Below are positions 35,251 to 44,157 of a DNA stretch of 59,750 nt, piece after piece (position 1 is the stretch's first letter; each line of letters opens with the position of its first letter). Position numbers and translations under genes: made by a program. The stretch is from IMG/VR virus record IMGVR_UViG_3300033233_000043, positions 1-59,750 of that record, one strand, 5' to 3'. The notes beneath the pieces are model-generated. The model was not told where the DNA came from. It worked only from the letters and a program-made list of their open reading frames with translations, and made no database searches. The stretch is from a virus.

Positions 35251-37020
35251 TTGGAAAATAATATAGAAAATAACAAACCTCTATTAGAGAGAAGAGCATT
35301 AGAGTTACTTGAAACTTATTCAGGCGCAAATAACTATATCCTAAAATTAAAAACTCAAAAAGAATCTAATAAGAAATTTTATCCCACAAGAGCCCAATCT
35401 GATTATATTATTAATTATTACGATGTAACACCTAAAGTTGGAAAAAAATGGGTTGACCTTGACCCTTACTTTGCCAAAAAAATTGCTGACGAAAAATTAT
35501 TAACTACAATACCTGAACAAGTTTGGGTTGAGAAGTTATTGGTTGAGAAAGAGAAAGCCTATCATGTTTGGGGAAAAGTGTTATCGGGGGAAACTATACA
35601 CGAGTTTTGGTTACCTAAAGGAGCTTTAATTAAGACACACACAATTAAAAATGTTGAGGTGGATTATTCAAAGTACTCTCACAGACCTCCATTAGAACAT
35701 CAAAAAATTGCCATTGAGAAACTTGCCGGGTCTAAAAGATTTATTCTCGCAGATGATATGGGTTTAGGTAAAACAACTTCCACCATTATTGCCGCTTTAG
35801 AAACAGGCGTTAAGAAAATATTAATTATTTGTCCCGCTTCTTTAAAAATAAATTGGCTAAGAGAGATTGAAAACTACACAGATAGGAGTGTTTATATTGC
35901 CGAAGGTAAAAACTTCTCCCAAGAACACGATTTTGTAATTGTTAATTACGATATTCTTAAAAATTTTTACGATTTAAAAGATAAAGAAAAATCTGAAATA
36001 TATAAAAGTAATTTTGGTATAATCATTATTGATGAGGCCCATTATTTACAAAACGGTCAAGCACAAAGAACTAAATTAGTTAATAGTTTTGTTAAAAGTG
36101 TTGATAAACTTTGGTTGTTAACAGGAACACCAATGACATCAAGACCAATGAATTATTTTAACTTGTTATCACTCATTGAGAGTCCCGTAGCTCAGAATTG
36201 GATAGCATATGCTATTAGGTATTGTCAAGGTTACCAATTTAAAGCGGGAAATAGAAAAGTTTGGAATGTTACGGGGGCATCTAACTTAGAGGAATTAAGA
36301 GACCGAACCTCAAGACAAGTATTACGACGTTTAAAAACTGAGGTACTTGATTTACCTGACAAAATAATATCGCCAGTCTACCTAAGACTTAAATCTAAAT
36401 TATATGAAGGTTTAATGGGAGAGTACTATGATTGGTATGAAAATAAAACAGACGAATCTTCATCGTTAACGGTACAATTTAGTAAGTTAATGAAAGTTAG
36501 ACAAGTCATTGCTGAAGAAAAAATTAACGATACGATTGAATTAGTTCAGAATATAATTGACCAAGGAAAAAAGGTTATTATTTTTACTAATTTCACAAAT
36601 ACATTAAATAAAATTGCCGACCATTTTGGTAAACAGGCGGTTAGATTAGATGGGTCAACCTCTAAATCTATGAGACAACACGCAGTTGACCAATTTCAGG
36701 ATAATGAAAAGATTACAGTTTTTGTTGGTAACTTAAAAGCCGCAGGTGTTGGGTTAACCTTAACCGCCGCTGAGGCCGTAATCATGAATGATTTATCTTT
36801 TGTTCCGTCAGACCACACACAAGCGGAAGATAGAGCGTACAGATACGGTCAAAAATCTAATGTATCGGTTTATTACCCAATATTTGAAAACACTATTGAG
36901 GGTGCGATTTATGACATTTTAATAAAAAAGAAAAATATATTTGAAACCGTTATGGGGGACAATTTAGATAAGGCCGACTTTATTGAAGAAGTGATGAATA
37001 GAATAAACAATCGCAGATAA
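35251..37020 (+). CDS. SNF2-family helicase (UvsW/RapA-type functional analogue)
   Basis: A 589-residue superfamily 2 DNA translocase. Walker A DDMGLGKT at 168-175, DEAH box at 261-264, motif III LLTGTPMTSRP, motif IV VIIFTNFTNTLN, and motifs V-VI (GLTLTAAEAVIMNDL, then DRAYRYGQ). The Q-Y-G arginine-finger motif is of the SNF2/SMARCAL1 type, an annealing helicase family. In T4 the branch-migrating helicase UvsW fills the same niche. The start is a TTG (35251); no in-frame ATG occurs nearby, and ENNIENNK follows. It opens the rightward block. Confidence 0.85.
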   Translation: MENNIENNKPLLERRALELLETYSGANNYILKLKTQKESNKKFYPTRAQSDYIINYYDVTPKVGKKWVDLDPYFAKKIADEKLLTTIPEQVWVEKLLVEKEKAYHVWGKVLSGETIHEFWLPKGALIKTHTIKNVEVDYSKYSHRPPLEHQKIAIEKLAGSKRFILADDMGLGKTTSTIIAALETGVKKILIICPASLKINWLREIENYTDRSVYIAEGKNFSQEHDFVIVNYDILKNFYDLKDKEKSEIYKSNFGIIIIDEAHYLQNGQAQRTKLVNSFVKSVDKLWLLTGTPMTSRPMNYFNLLSLIESPVAQNWIAYAIRYCQGYQFKAGNRKVWNVTGASNLEELRDRTSRQVLRRLKTEVLDLPDKIISPVYLRLKSKLYEGLMGEYYDWYENKTDESSSLTVQFSKLMKVRQVIAEEKINDTIELVQNIIDQGKKVIIFTNFTNTLNKIADHFGKQAVRLDGSTSKSMRQHAVDQFQDNEKITVFVGNLKAAGVGLTLTAAEAVIMNDLSFVPSDHTQAEDRAYRYGQKSNVSVYYPIFENTIEGAIYDILIKKKNIFETVMGDNLDKADFIEEVMNRINNRR

Positions 37021-37035
37021 TTTGAAACTTCCGCT

Positions 37036-37042
37036 TATTTAT
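37036..37042 (+). promoter_or_regulatory. TATTTAT motif upstream of the SOD-nuclease gene
   Basis: Plus-strand CGCTTATTTATAATAATAAA, 18 bases before ATG 37061. It supports that ATG over the upstream TTG at 37022, which would place the motif inside the coding region. Confidence 0.4.
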
Positions 37043-37060
37043 AATAATAAAATAAGCCTT

Positions 37061-38599
37061 ATGAAAAATATTGAAAAAAAAATTGACCTCATAACCGAAA
37101 AAATTAAAACGGTTGAAAAAAATGAGAATCAAAAACTTTTCTTAAACGAAATGAAAAGAATTGGAATCGAACGATTACCATACGCCTACTCAGCCCTGAA
37201 ACAATTTATTGACTCAGAAACTATGAACTACCATTATAATAAACATTATAAAGGTTATGTTGATAAATTAAATTCTGCTCTTAGTAAAAAAAAATATGGT
37301 GATTTAGAGTTAGAAGAAATTATAAAATCAATAAGTAGATTTGATAAAAACATTAGAAATAACGCAGGTGGTGCTTTTAACCACGCGTTATTTTGGAAAA
37401 TGTTAACCCCTGAAACTCAAAAACCTCACGGTGAAGTTTTAACTCAAATTAATAAAGATTTCAAAAGTTATAATTCATTTAGAATTAAATTTGAGGAAGT
37501 TGCAAAAGAACGATTTGGTTCTGGATGGGTTTGGTTAGTTTTAACAAAGACTAATAAATTAAAAATTGTGTCCACAGCAAATCAAGACAATCCTTTAATG
37601 AACGTTGTTGAAGATGGTGGTTATCCAATACTTGGATTAGATTTATGGGAACATGCTTACTATTTGAAATATAGAAACAAAAAAGATGACTATATTAAAA
37701 ACTTTTGGAAATGTGTTAATTGGGAATTTGTAAACAAACTTTACCAATTAAAGGTTGAATCTAAATTAAATGAAAGTCTTATGTTAAAAACAGTTATCTC
37801 TGAAGGTAAATCTGAAAGATGTGGTAGAGATACTAACGAGGCAATTAGATTTATATTTAATATCAACCCAAAAGTTAAAGAAATTTTTAAAATGAGTGTT
37901 AATAAAATGATGAAAGAAGTCTTTCCTGAAAACTTTTATGAGAATAACGAATTTGCCCCTGGTGAGATGTCAGGAGTTTATAATTTAGAAGGTGATGGAC
38001 GTTCAGTAATTAACAAATTAAACACAAATTATAGTTGTTTCTGTGTTCTACTAAACGATATTAACCAAGTACTTAAAAAACAAGATAAACCTGAAATTAA
38101 AATGATTGGCCTAACACCATCTGAACAAATTAGTGAAGTTAAAAAACTTGTTAAAGTACTAGATGATTATAAGTTCAGAATTTTTTCTCAAAATTCCTCA
38201 ACATTTCAAAACTTAATGAAAATTTTAACTCAAACTAATAGTTGGGGGCAAAAAAGAGAGGATGAAACAGTTAAGATTCTTAAGAAAAAATTTGGTGATG
38301 ATAACGTTATTTCTGTTGGTAAATTAGGAAGTAAAGAAGATATGATTGATGGTATTGACTGTGAAATCATAGTTGATGGTGTTAAATTAACAAGTCAGGT
38401 TAAACCGTTCACCTATCTAAAAAATGTTGATGGTGAAATTCATGTCTCAGGTTCCGCAAATGTTAAAAAATATTCAACTGATTGGTTAATATTTACAAAA
38501 AATAATAAAGAAGTGTTAGTTTTTAGTAATAAAAATACTAAGATAATTGGGGGTCAATATGTTTTCTCGGAATCTAATTTAATTTACCGACTAAATTGA
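37061..38599 (+). CDS. Mn/Fe superoxide dismutase fused to a nuclease-like C-terminal domain
   Basis: A 512-residue fusion. Residues about 35-225 are a complete Fe/Mn superoxide dismutase: metal ligands H58 (NYHYNKHYKGYV), H108 (GGAFNHALFWKML), D194 and H198 (LGLDLWEHAYYLKYRNK). The active-site glutamine sits in STANQDNPLM (Q175), the Mn-SOD position, while the equivalent Fe-SOD position is Gly-like (NNAGGAFN). After a helical middle, residues about 395-500 show SWGQKREDETVKILKKKFG, GKLGSKEDMIDGIDCEI and KLTSQVKPFT, an alpha-beta PD-(D/E)xK-like nuclease core with D430/D433 and Q446-V-K448 in place of (D/E)xK. The gene lies between the SNF2 helicase and the gp13-like gene; the link is not understood. 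Confidence 0.85.
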   Translation: MKNIEKKIDLITEKIKTVEKNENQKLFLNEMKRIGIERLPYAYSALKQFIDSETMNYHYNKHYKGYVDKLNSALSKKKYGDLELEEIIKSISRFDKNIRNNAGGAFNHALFWKMLTPETQKPHGEVLTQINKDFKSYNSFRIKFEEVAKERFGSGWVWLVLTKTNKLKIVSTANQDNPLMNVVEDGGYPILGLDLWEHAYYLKYRNKKDDYIKNFWKCVNWEFVNKLYQLKVESKLNESLMLKTVISEGKSERCGRDTNEAIRFIFNINPKVKEIFKMSVNKMMKEVFPENFYENNEFAPGEMSGVYNLEGDGRSVINKLNTNYSCFCVLLNDINQVLKKQDKPEIKMIGLTPSEQISEVKKLVKVLDDYKFRIFSQNSSTFQNLMKILTQTNSWGQKREDETVKILKKKFGDDNVISVGKLGSKEDMIDGIDCEIIVDGVKLTSQVKPFTYLKNVDGEIHVSGSANVKKYSTDWLIFTKNNKEVLVFSNKNTKIIGGQYVFSESNLIYRLN

Positions 38600-38606
38600 T
38601 ATTTAT
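38600..38606 (+). promoter_or_regulatory. TATTTAT motif upstream of the neck protein gene
   Basis: Plus-strand TTGATATTTATATAGAAACG, 15 bases before ATG 38622, overlapping the 3' end of the SOD gene. Confidence 0.4.
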
Positions 38607-38621
38607 ATAGAAACGAAAAAC

Positions 38622-39743
38622 ATGGCAATAATACCAGAAAATGAAAGAAGCCCATTATATACTAAAGTAAGACATTTACTTGGGGCACCTCTACGTTCGG
38701 TTGAATTAGAGGACGAACAAATGGATACGTTATTGGAATTCGCAATTGACGACTATTCTCAATACGTACAAAATTGGTTAATTGAATCTCAGTGGTCAAA
38801 TCTATGGGGATTAAACTTAGACACACAATCTTTATCAAGAGCTTTTGTTACAAAGACATTAGACTTTGAAACAAGATATACTTACGCCTATTCTAAAATT
38901 GTTGGGTTACAAGCTGGTGGTGATTGGGTCCTTAAAAAAGACTATATACAATTAGTACCTAATCAACAAATTTACGAAATACCCGCACATAGAGAGATTA
39001 ACGAGTTATTATGGTTTACACCATCAGACTTAAATGGTGTATATTTTGACGCTTTTTCATTTGGAGGTTTAGGTGGTGGTGGAATTGGCGGACCTGGTGG
39101 TTTTTCACAAATGGGTAATACGGGGTCATATTTTATGATGCCAGCATTTGATATGTTATTAAGAATGCAAGAAATTAATATTCAAAGAAGGATTATATCA
39201 GGAGATTTAACCTATACAATAACCGCGTTACCTGAAGGTAAAAAAGCAATTCATTTAATGAATACACCTGGTGGTAAATTTGATTTTGGTAATAGAAATT
39301 TAAATAGGGGTAAAGTATGGTATTGGTATTATGATGTTGGTCCTGAAGATAGAGACAAATGTTTAAAAAATAATCCTGACATTATTAAAATGCCTTCAGA
39401 TGTTCCTTTAGATAAGTTTTCTTGGCCCGAATTAAATAACCCCGCAAAACAATGGGTTAGAAGATATTTCATTGCAACTTGTAAAGAAACTTTAGGTAGA
39501 GTTAGAGGTAAATTTAGTGGTAACATTAAAACACCTGATAGTGAATTAACAATGGATTATACTAGTTTATTAACTGAAGGTAAAGACGAAAAACTTAAAT
39601 TAGTAGAGGAATTAATTGGTGTTGAGGGTACTTTAGCCAGATTAAAACCTGATAAAGTAATGGAGCGTGAAGCTCTTTTGGCGGAGAATTTAAACAAATC
39701 ACTTAAGTTTAGAGCAATGCCAAGACAAATATATGTAATCTAA
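38622..39743 (+). CDS. Neck protein, T4 gp13-like (candidate)
   Basis: A 373-residue structural protein. The N-terminal block (LYTKVRHLLGAPLRSVELED, EQMDTLLEFAIDDYSQYVQN) and DWVLKKDYIQLVPNQQIYEI followed by PAHREINELLWF have the helical-then-beta plan of gp13-type neck proteins. A glycine-rich insertion (FGGLGGGGIGGPGGF) is present near residues 145-160. T4 gp13 (309 aa) joins gp14 to cap the DNA-filled head. The coding strand is opposite to the rest of the tail genes. Confidence is moderate since I rely on motif memory. Confidence 0.55.
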   Translation: MAIIPENERSPLYTKVRHLLGAPLRSVELEDEQMDTLLEFAIDDYSQYVQNWLIESQWSNLWGLNLDTQSLSRAFVTKTLDFETRYTYAYSKIVGLQAGGDWVLKKDYIQLVPNQQIYEIPAHREINELLWFTPSDLNGVYFDAFSFGGLGGGGIGGPGGFSQMGNTGSYFMMPAFDMLLRMQEINIQRRIISGDLTYTITALPEGKKAIHLMNTPGGKFDFGNRNLNRGKVWYWYYDVGPEDRDKCLKNNPDIIKMPSDVPLDKFSWPELNNPAKQWVRRYFIATCKETLGRVRGKFSGNIKTPDSELTMDYTSLLTEGKDEKLKLVEELIGVEGTLARLKPDKVMEREALLAENLNKSLKFRAMPRQIYVI

Positions 39744-39744
39744 T

Positions 39745-40119
39745 ATGACAATAAGAAAAAATTTTGGTAGAAAACAAATTGGGGATAAAATATTTGTTGG
39801 GGGTAGAGAAACTCAACCGCCCGTTAGTATGTCTCAAAACCCCGAACTTAGATTAGTTGTCAGAGAACCTAATTATAGTACTAATGGTGAAGAGTTTATA
39901 TTAGTTAAAGATGTTGAACAATCAAAAATAACTTTAAACTCAGACACTACAGAATATATTGTTATTAAAACATTAACAAAAGTATTAATTGTTCCTAGTA
40001 AAAATAAAATTGACGAGTACTATGACGAAATTTTAATCGATAAAGGCGCTTGTGTTGAATTTCTTATGATGGACGATGTTTGGTACATTATATCCTCTGA
40101 TGGATTAAAGTTAAGTTAA
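39745..40119 (+). CDS. Hypothetical protein, beta-rich
   Basis: A 124-residue protein one base after the gp13-like gene. It starts MTIRKNFGRKQIGDKIFVGG and contains alternating hydrophobic segments (SDTTEYIVIKTLTKVLIVPS, GACVEFLMMDDVWYIISSDG), suggesting a small beta-fold. Its stop TAA overlaps the stop of the DNA polymerase gene in a shared TTAA. Possible virion accessory protein; no family recognised. Confidence 0.6.
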   Translation: MTIRKNFGRKQIGDKIFVGGRETQPPVSMSQNPELRLVVREPNYSTNGEEFILVKDVEQSKITLNSDTTEYIVIKTLTKVLIVPSKNKIDEYYDEILIDKGACVEFLMMDDVWYIISSDGLKLS

Positions 40120-42902
40120 TTTATAAACTTTTCCCACCCTTCAGACGCTAATTCATATATATAATCAGGGCTCATTCCTCTTTTATCCCAATATTTAACT
40201 TCACCATCAGATAAAGTTAACACTTCCTCTAAGGTATCTTGGTCACCCTCTTTAAATGGTACTCCATTAATTAATTCACATTGTCCCTTAGTAAAAAAAC
40301 CACGGTCTTCAGGATTGTTTACAATTAATCCGTTTCTAACTTCTTCTTTGAATACTACTAATAGGGGGGCAATTCTTTTATTAAAGGTTGTTATGGCTCT
40401 TTGTATGTTATATTCGCCTTTCATGTTTGGATTATTCTCAATCTCAGTTGGTTCTAACATATAACAATTAAGTTGTATTATTGAGGTACTTTTATTCTCA
40501 GGTTCTTTACCATTTTCTTGGGAAAATAAATCTAATTCTTTTTTAGTATAGTTAGCTTTAGTAATTTTTTGAACATCACCATGAGAAGCTCTTAATCCGT
40601 TATTTACATAATAAATAACATCACCTAACTGAATGTTTAGATTATGTTTGATGGCTAACTCCATATGAGCCATTCTACTCATTAAGGAACCGGCTTTGGT
40701 TTTTTGAGTACAACGTTTTTTATAATCATCTAAAGATAATTTAACTTTAGCTCTTTGGGCAATTTTCATTAAAGGAATTTCTAAATTAAATATTTTCTGA
40801 ACATACTCGTAGTACCACTCAACAAATTCTTGACCTTTACCCTCAAGTAATTGTTTAACCCCTTTATCTAAAAAGTCCTCAATGTATAGTGGTAATTTTT
40901 TAGATTTAATTGTATTACCAGTTAATTTAACTTTACCACTTGACTCCATAACAGCATAGTTCTTACGAGCCAAGTTAATACATGACGGCCAAGTACCATC
41001 AGTATCTAAAGCCATTTCACCTCTCATGAATAAATCGTTAAATTCTGCAACGTCCGAATCATCACCAGTGTATTCCTTACCTTCTTTAACTTTCCAGTTA
41101 AGACCTTTACCAATATAACGTCTATTTTCCCACCCCTCAGGTTTAGCAAAGTTGACACCGTCAGTATCCATTACAAGTGGAGTGTAACCTTTCTTAATAA
41201 AGAACTTAATCATCTGACGAAGATATTGTCTACCTGTACAGGTAATTTGTTCCCCCATATACATATCACCCCACGCAAATACTTGAGGTGCGGATAACGC
41301 TCCAAACATTGAGTTAATAAAAATCTTAATCGGTAATTGTTTACGGTCATAAGATAATGATTTCTTTTTATCCACATCATAAAATTCTGACGCCAAGTTT
41401 TTATACATAATACGAGCATTACGGAAATAAGATAACATTCCTTTCATCGCGCCTCTAACATCACATTCAGGGAATACGTCATGTACTAACTGAATTGATG
41501 GATATAGAGAAGAGTAGTCAAGTTTTAATACGTTTCTTGAATACCCTACTTTAAGTAGTCTTGATAAACCACCAACAAATTCTGTCTTTTCTTGTTTTTT
41601 TGGGATTGCTAATTTGTATTTATGAGACCAAGCTAACATTAACATTTTCCATAATGTTGCGGTACCCATTGTTGATACTCTTTCATATGTTGTAGGTACC
41701 ATTGATGCTAATAGAAACGTTCCCTGATTAAACTCATCATCGACAGTTAACGTTTCCTCTAAGTCATCGTCAAGATAACGCTCAACTATATTATCACCTG
41801 TAACTTTAATGTAGGTACCAGGAAAACGAGTGTCTAAATTATTAAACTCAGGTTTATCCGCCCTCTTATATTTCCCATTAGTTACGTTTAACCAAAACTC
41901 TTCTTTATTGGCATACATAGAACCAATTTCTTCATGGGGGATGTATACACGGTCAGGCGCTTCAGCATTAATGTATTGAGTTATATATTTCAAACCCGCC
42001 GATTTAATACTTGAGTTAATCGCTTGAGCTCTACGGACAGAGTGAATGATGTCGATAATGTTATACCCCCATAACCCTGTTTGAACAAATCTCTCAACCT
42101 CGTTAGCAAGTTTTAACATACCATCCTTTTGAGAGATTGGTCTTGATGGGTTTAGTGATTTTGATATCTTTTTAATGTCTAAGTTTAGAGCTTTACATCT
42201 TTCGAATATCCAAAACCAGTCAAAGTTAAAAGAGTTATATCCACCAATAATTGATGGTTTTAATTCATCTATAATTCTAAAAAATTCTACAATACCTCTT
42301 CTTTCTTGGTCTTCGTCAGCACATTCAATAACTCTTTGGAATCCTTTATTAGTTTTGATTCCTATCATAAATATACGACCGTCTTTAGGTTCAAGAGAGG
42401 TCGTTTCTAAGTCGAATCCGAGTCTCGTGATGTCATTATATTCCTCGTACCCTTTGAATAACCTCTTCTCCCTTGAGATTAGATATTGTTCTACAGGAGG
42501 AAGAACTAAGATTAAATTTTTAGCTCGTTCTGACCATGGGTCTAACCCACCGTCCCTAAAAAATTGTATTAATGTTCGGTATCCTTTTAAAGATTTGACC
42601 ATGAACTTAAGTCCTTGTTCTAATCTTTCATTACCTTCAGTTTCTAACTTATCTATAACAATACCATATTTAGTCATTGCGGCTTTCTGTTGGTCCTTAG
42701 AAGATGAATAAAAATTCAAACCTCTTAAGTCACCAACCCAAGCAAATGCCGTGAAAGTATCTTTTTTGATTATTTTACCTTGGTCAGGTATTTCTTTAAT
42801 TTTATATATAGAATCTGTGACATAATCAAACTCTATGGCCACAATATGTTCTTCAGGGTCACTCCCCTCAAGAAACGACTTAATTTCTTCTTGACTTATC
42901 AC
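40116..42902 (-). CDS. Family B DNA polymerase, T4 gp43-like
   Basis: A 928-residue replicative polymerase (T4 gp43: 898 aa). The 3'-5' exonuclease is present: Exo I GFDLETTSL (D164, E166), Exo II GGYNSFNFDWFWI. Polymerase motif A is KLDYSSLYPSIQLVHDVFPE (about 460), motif B KIFINSMFGALSAPQV, and motif C MDTDGVNF (about 577) with the catalytic Asp pair. A short N-domain precedes the exonuclease. The start is GTG (42902) following AATTTATA. An imperfect hairpin lies in the leader. It is transcribed towards the convergent hypothetical gene, with which it shares a TTAA at the stops. Confidence 0.95.
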   Translation of the reverse strand: MISQEEIKSFLEGSDPEEHIVAIEFDYVTDSIYKIKEIPDQGKIIKKDTFTAFAWVGDLRGLNFYSSSKDQQKAAMTKYGIVIDKLETEGNERLEQGLKFMVKSLKGYRTLIQFFRDGGLDPWSERAKNLILVLPPVEQYLISREKRLFKGYEEYNDITRLGFDLETTSLEPKDGRIFMIGIKTNKGFQRVIECADEDQERRGIVEFFRIIDELKPSIIGGYNSFNFDWFWIFERCKALNLDIKKISKSLNPSRPISQKDGMLKLANEVERFVQTGLWGYNIIDIIHSVRRAQAINSSIKSAGLKYITQYINAEAPDRVYIPHEEIGSMYANKEEFWLNVTNGKYKRADKPEFNNLDTRFPGTYIKVTGDNIVERYLDDDLEETLTVDDEFNQGTFLLASMVPTTYERVSTMGTATLWKMLMLAWSHKYKLAIPKKQEKTEFVGGLSRLLKVGYSRNVLKLDYSSLYPSIQLVHDVFPECDVRGAMKGMLSYFRNARIMYKNLASEFYDVDKKKSLSYDRKQLPIKIFINSMFGALSAPQVFAWGDMYMGEQITCTGRQYLRQMIKFFIKKGYTPLVMDTDGVNFAKPEGWENRRYIGKGLNWKVKEGKEYTGDDSDVAEFNDLFMRGEMALDTDGTWPSCINLARKNYAVMESSGKVKLTGNTIKSKKLPLYIEDFLDKGVKQLLEGKGQEFVEWYYEYVQKIFNLEIPLMKIAQRAKVKLSLDDYKKRCTQKTKAGSLMSRMAHMELAIKHNLNIQLGDVIYYVNNGLRASHGDVQKITKANYTKKELDLFSQENGKEPENKSTSIIQLNCYMLEPTEIENNPNMKGEYNIQRAITTFNKRIAPLLVVFKEEVRNGLIVNNPEDRGFFTKGQCELINGVPFKEGDQDTLEEVLTLSDGEVKYWDKRGMSPDYIYELASEGWEKFIN

Positions 42903-42933
42903 TATAAATTATGTTAGTTGGTGTATTAGCTAC

Positions 42934-42958
42934 CGAATAAGGTCGGCATTTACCTTCG
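42934..42958 (-). promoter_or_regulatory. Leader hairpin upstream of the DNA polymerase start
   Basis: Minus-strand CGAAGGT, an eight-base loop, then ACCTT-(AT)-TCG: a stem of seven pairs with a two-base bulge, 32 bases before the GTG. T4 and RB69 gp43 bind a leader hairpin to repress their own translation, so this is a candidate operator; the fit is only structural. Confidence 0.3.
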
Positions 42959-42961
42959 TAA

Positions 42962-42968
42962 ATAAATA
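42962..42968 (-). promoter_or_regulatory. TATTTAT motif upstream of the DNA polymerase gene
   Basis: Coding-strand CCTATATTTATTTACGAAGG, 59 bases before the GTG start and just before the leader hairpin. Confidence 0.35.
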
Positions 42969-42989
42969 TAGGTTTTGTTTTGTTTTATA

Positions 42990-43631
42990 TCAACTAAGTT
43001 TTTGAAAATATTTTGCAATTCTTTGACTTAATCTAACTCTTGGGTCGTCATGAGTTCTACCCAAAACATGATATGGAACTATAAACCCAAAACTTAAAAA
43101 AACTCTTCTTGAGTTAAACTCTTCGGTCCAATGTTTGTATAAAGACGCCTCAAAACAGTATAAGTCTTTTTGTTCTATTACAGGTGAAGAACCGTCTATA
43201 AAAATTTTGTAATCTTCTGATAACACACTTATGTTACACTTATAATTTATGTAACCATCAATTGATGCGTCATAGTGGGGTTGTACTCTACCACCTTTTT
43301 TCATATCAACCGCTTGAATAAAGATATTATCAAGGGGTAGGTTATTCTTTTCAGATATCCTTTTAAAAATATTTTTGATAATTTGGGGTGTCTCTTGATT
43401 TGAAACTTTAGAAACTGATTGAAACTTTGTAATGTAGTTTGTAAGTTCGGTATTTGAGATGTCTATAACACAAGATTTTCCCTTTAGTGTTTTTGAGATT
43501 TCACTTAAGTGGTGATTCGGGGTTCCGTCTTCAGGGTTTAACGAATCTACCCAATCAACAATTATTTTGACCTCATCATTACTGATAAAATTTTTTTTTA
43601 ACTTAAAAGGGGTTAATTCCGTATTTTCCAA
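42990..43631 (-). CDS. 2-oxoglutarate/Fe(II)-dependent oxygenase (prolyl 4-hydroxylase-like)
   Basis: A 213-residue non-haem iron oxygenase. The HxD...H facial triad is H119 and D121 (RVQPHYDASIDGYI) with H167 (SLYKHWTEEF), and the 2-oxoglutarate-binding Arg is R175 or R176 (NSRRVFLSFGFIVP). Flanking strands (YKCNISVLSEDYKIFID) fit the double-stranded beta helix. T4-like phages often encode such genes, and the substrate is usually unknown. Here it could hydroxylate Pro or Thr in the Thr/Pro-rich tail proteins encoded nearby. The start overlaps the 88-residue gene by 29 bases. It is intact. Confidence 0.75.
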   Translation of the reverse strand: MENTELTPFKLKKNFISNDEVKIIVDWVDSLNPEDGTPNHHLSEISKTLKGKSCVIDISNTELTNYITKFQSVSKVSNQETPQIIKNIFKRISEKNNLPLDNIFIQAVDMKKGGRVQPHYDASIDGYINYKCNISVLSEDYKIFIDGSSPVIEQKDLYCFEASLYKHWTEEFNSRRVFLSFGFIVPYHVLGRTHDDPRVRLSQRIAKYFQKLS

Positions 43632-43869
43632 TTTTTTTAAGGTTATGTTTTTCTAAAAATTCTCTTGGGTTAATTGCCTCAATTATTGTTAATTCCGCAG
43701 AATCAATCATCTGTTTGGCCTTTTCTTCTGTAACCGCCATAACACATAATTTATGGGTTGCAGGTAATTCTCCTGTTGGTGATAAATCTATTTTTAAGAT
43801 ATTATCATTTTTCATTTTTTCTCTTGCTTGTGAAACTTTAGATTCTTCACATAATATACAGATTCTCAT
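43603..43869 (-). CDS. Hypothetical small protein
   Basis: An 88-residue protein (MRICILCEESKVSQAREKMK) with alternating strand and helix regions, IDLSPTGELPATHKLCVMAV and a C-terminal EFLEKHNLKKIGKYGINPF. An early CxxC-like pair (C4 and C7) is seen. Its end overlaps the oxygenase gene by 29 bases and it lies four bases after the 79-residue gene, so all three are probably co-translated. No function is known to me. Confidence 0.65.
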   Translation of the reverse strand: MRICILCEESKVSQAREKMKNDNILKIDLSPTGELPATHKLCVMAVTEEKAKQMIDSAELTIIEAINPREFLEKHNLKKIGKYGINPF

Positions 43870-43873
43870 AGTT

Positions 43874-44113
43874 TTATTTTTTTAGTAAATTAATAAGTTC
43901 TTCTCTTTCTTCTTTAGTGATTGATTTGTATTTTCTCATATCAACAATTACTTTTAATTGTTCAGGAAGAAAAACACCATCTAATGCGGTTTTAGCCGCC
44001 TCACATTCTCTATGAGTCATTTCAAACGCATCTTTAACGTTATCAACCCAAGTTTCGGTTTCAACCGATTTAAGGTATTTGTTATCTGTTGTTCTTTGTA
44101 TTAACTTTATCAT
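43874..44113 (-). CDS. Hypothetical small protein
   Basis: A 79-residue charged helical protein (MIKLIQRTTDNKYLKSVETE ... ITKEEREELINLLKK). No motif recognised. It begins a short operon leading to the oxygenase and possibly the polymerase, downstream of the fibre gene. Confidence 0.6.
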   Translation of the reverse strand: MIKLIQRTTDNKYLKSVETETWVDNVKDAFEMTHRECEAAKTALDGVFLPEQLKVIVDMRKYKSITKEEREELINLLKK

Positions 44114-44157
44114 ATTGTTATTTTTTTTATATAATGTATTTTTAAGGGTTACGATTC

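Noticed and set aside
37022-37060. Extending the SOD-nuclease gene to a TTG at 37022
   Set aside because: It would begin one base after the helicase stop and read through the TATTTAT motif; ATG 37061 has an A/T-rich leader and fits the domain start.
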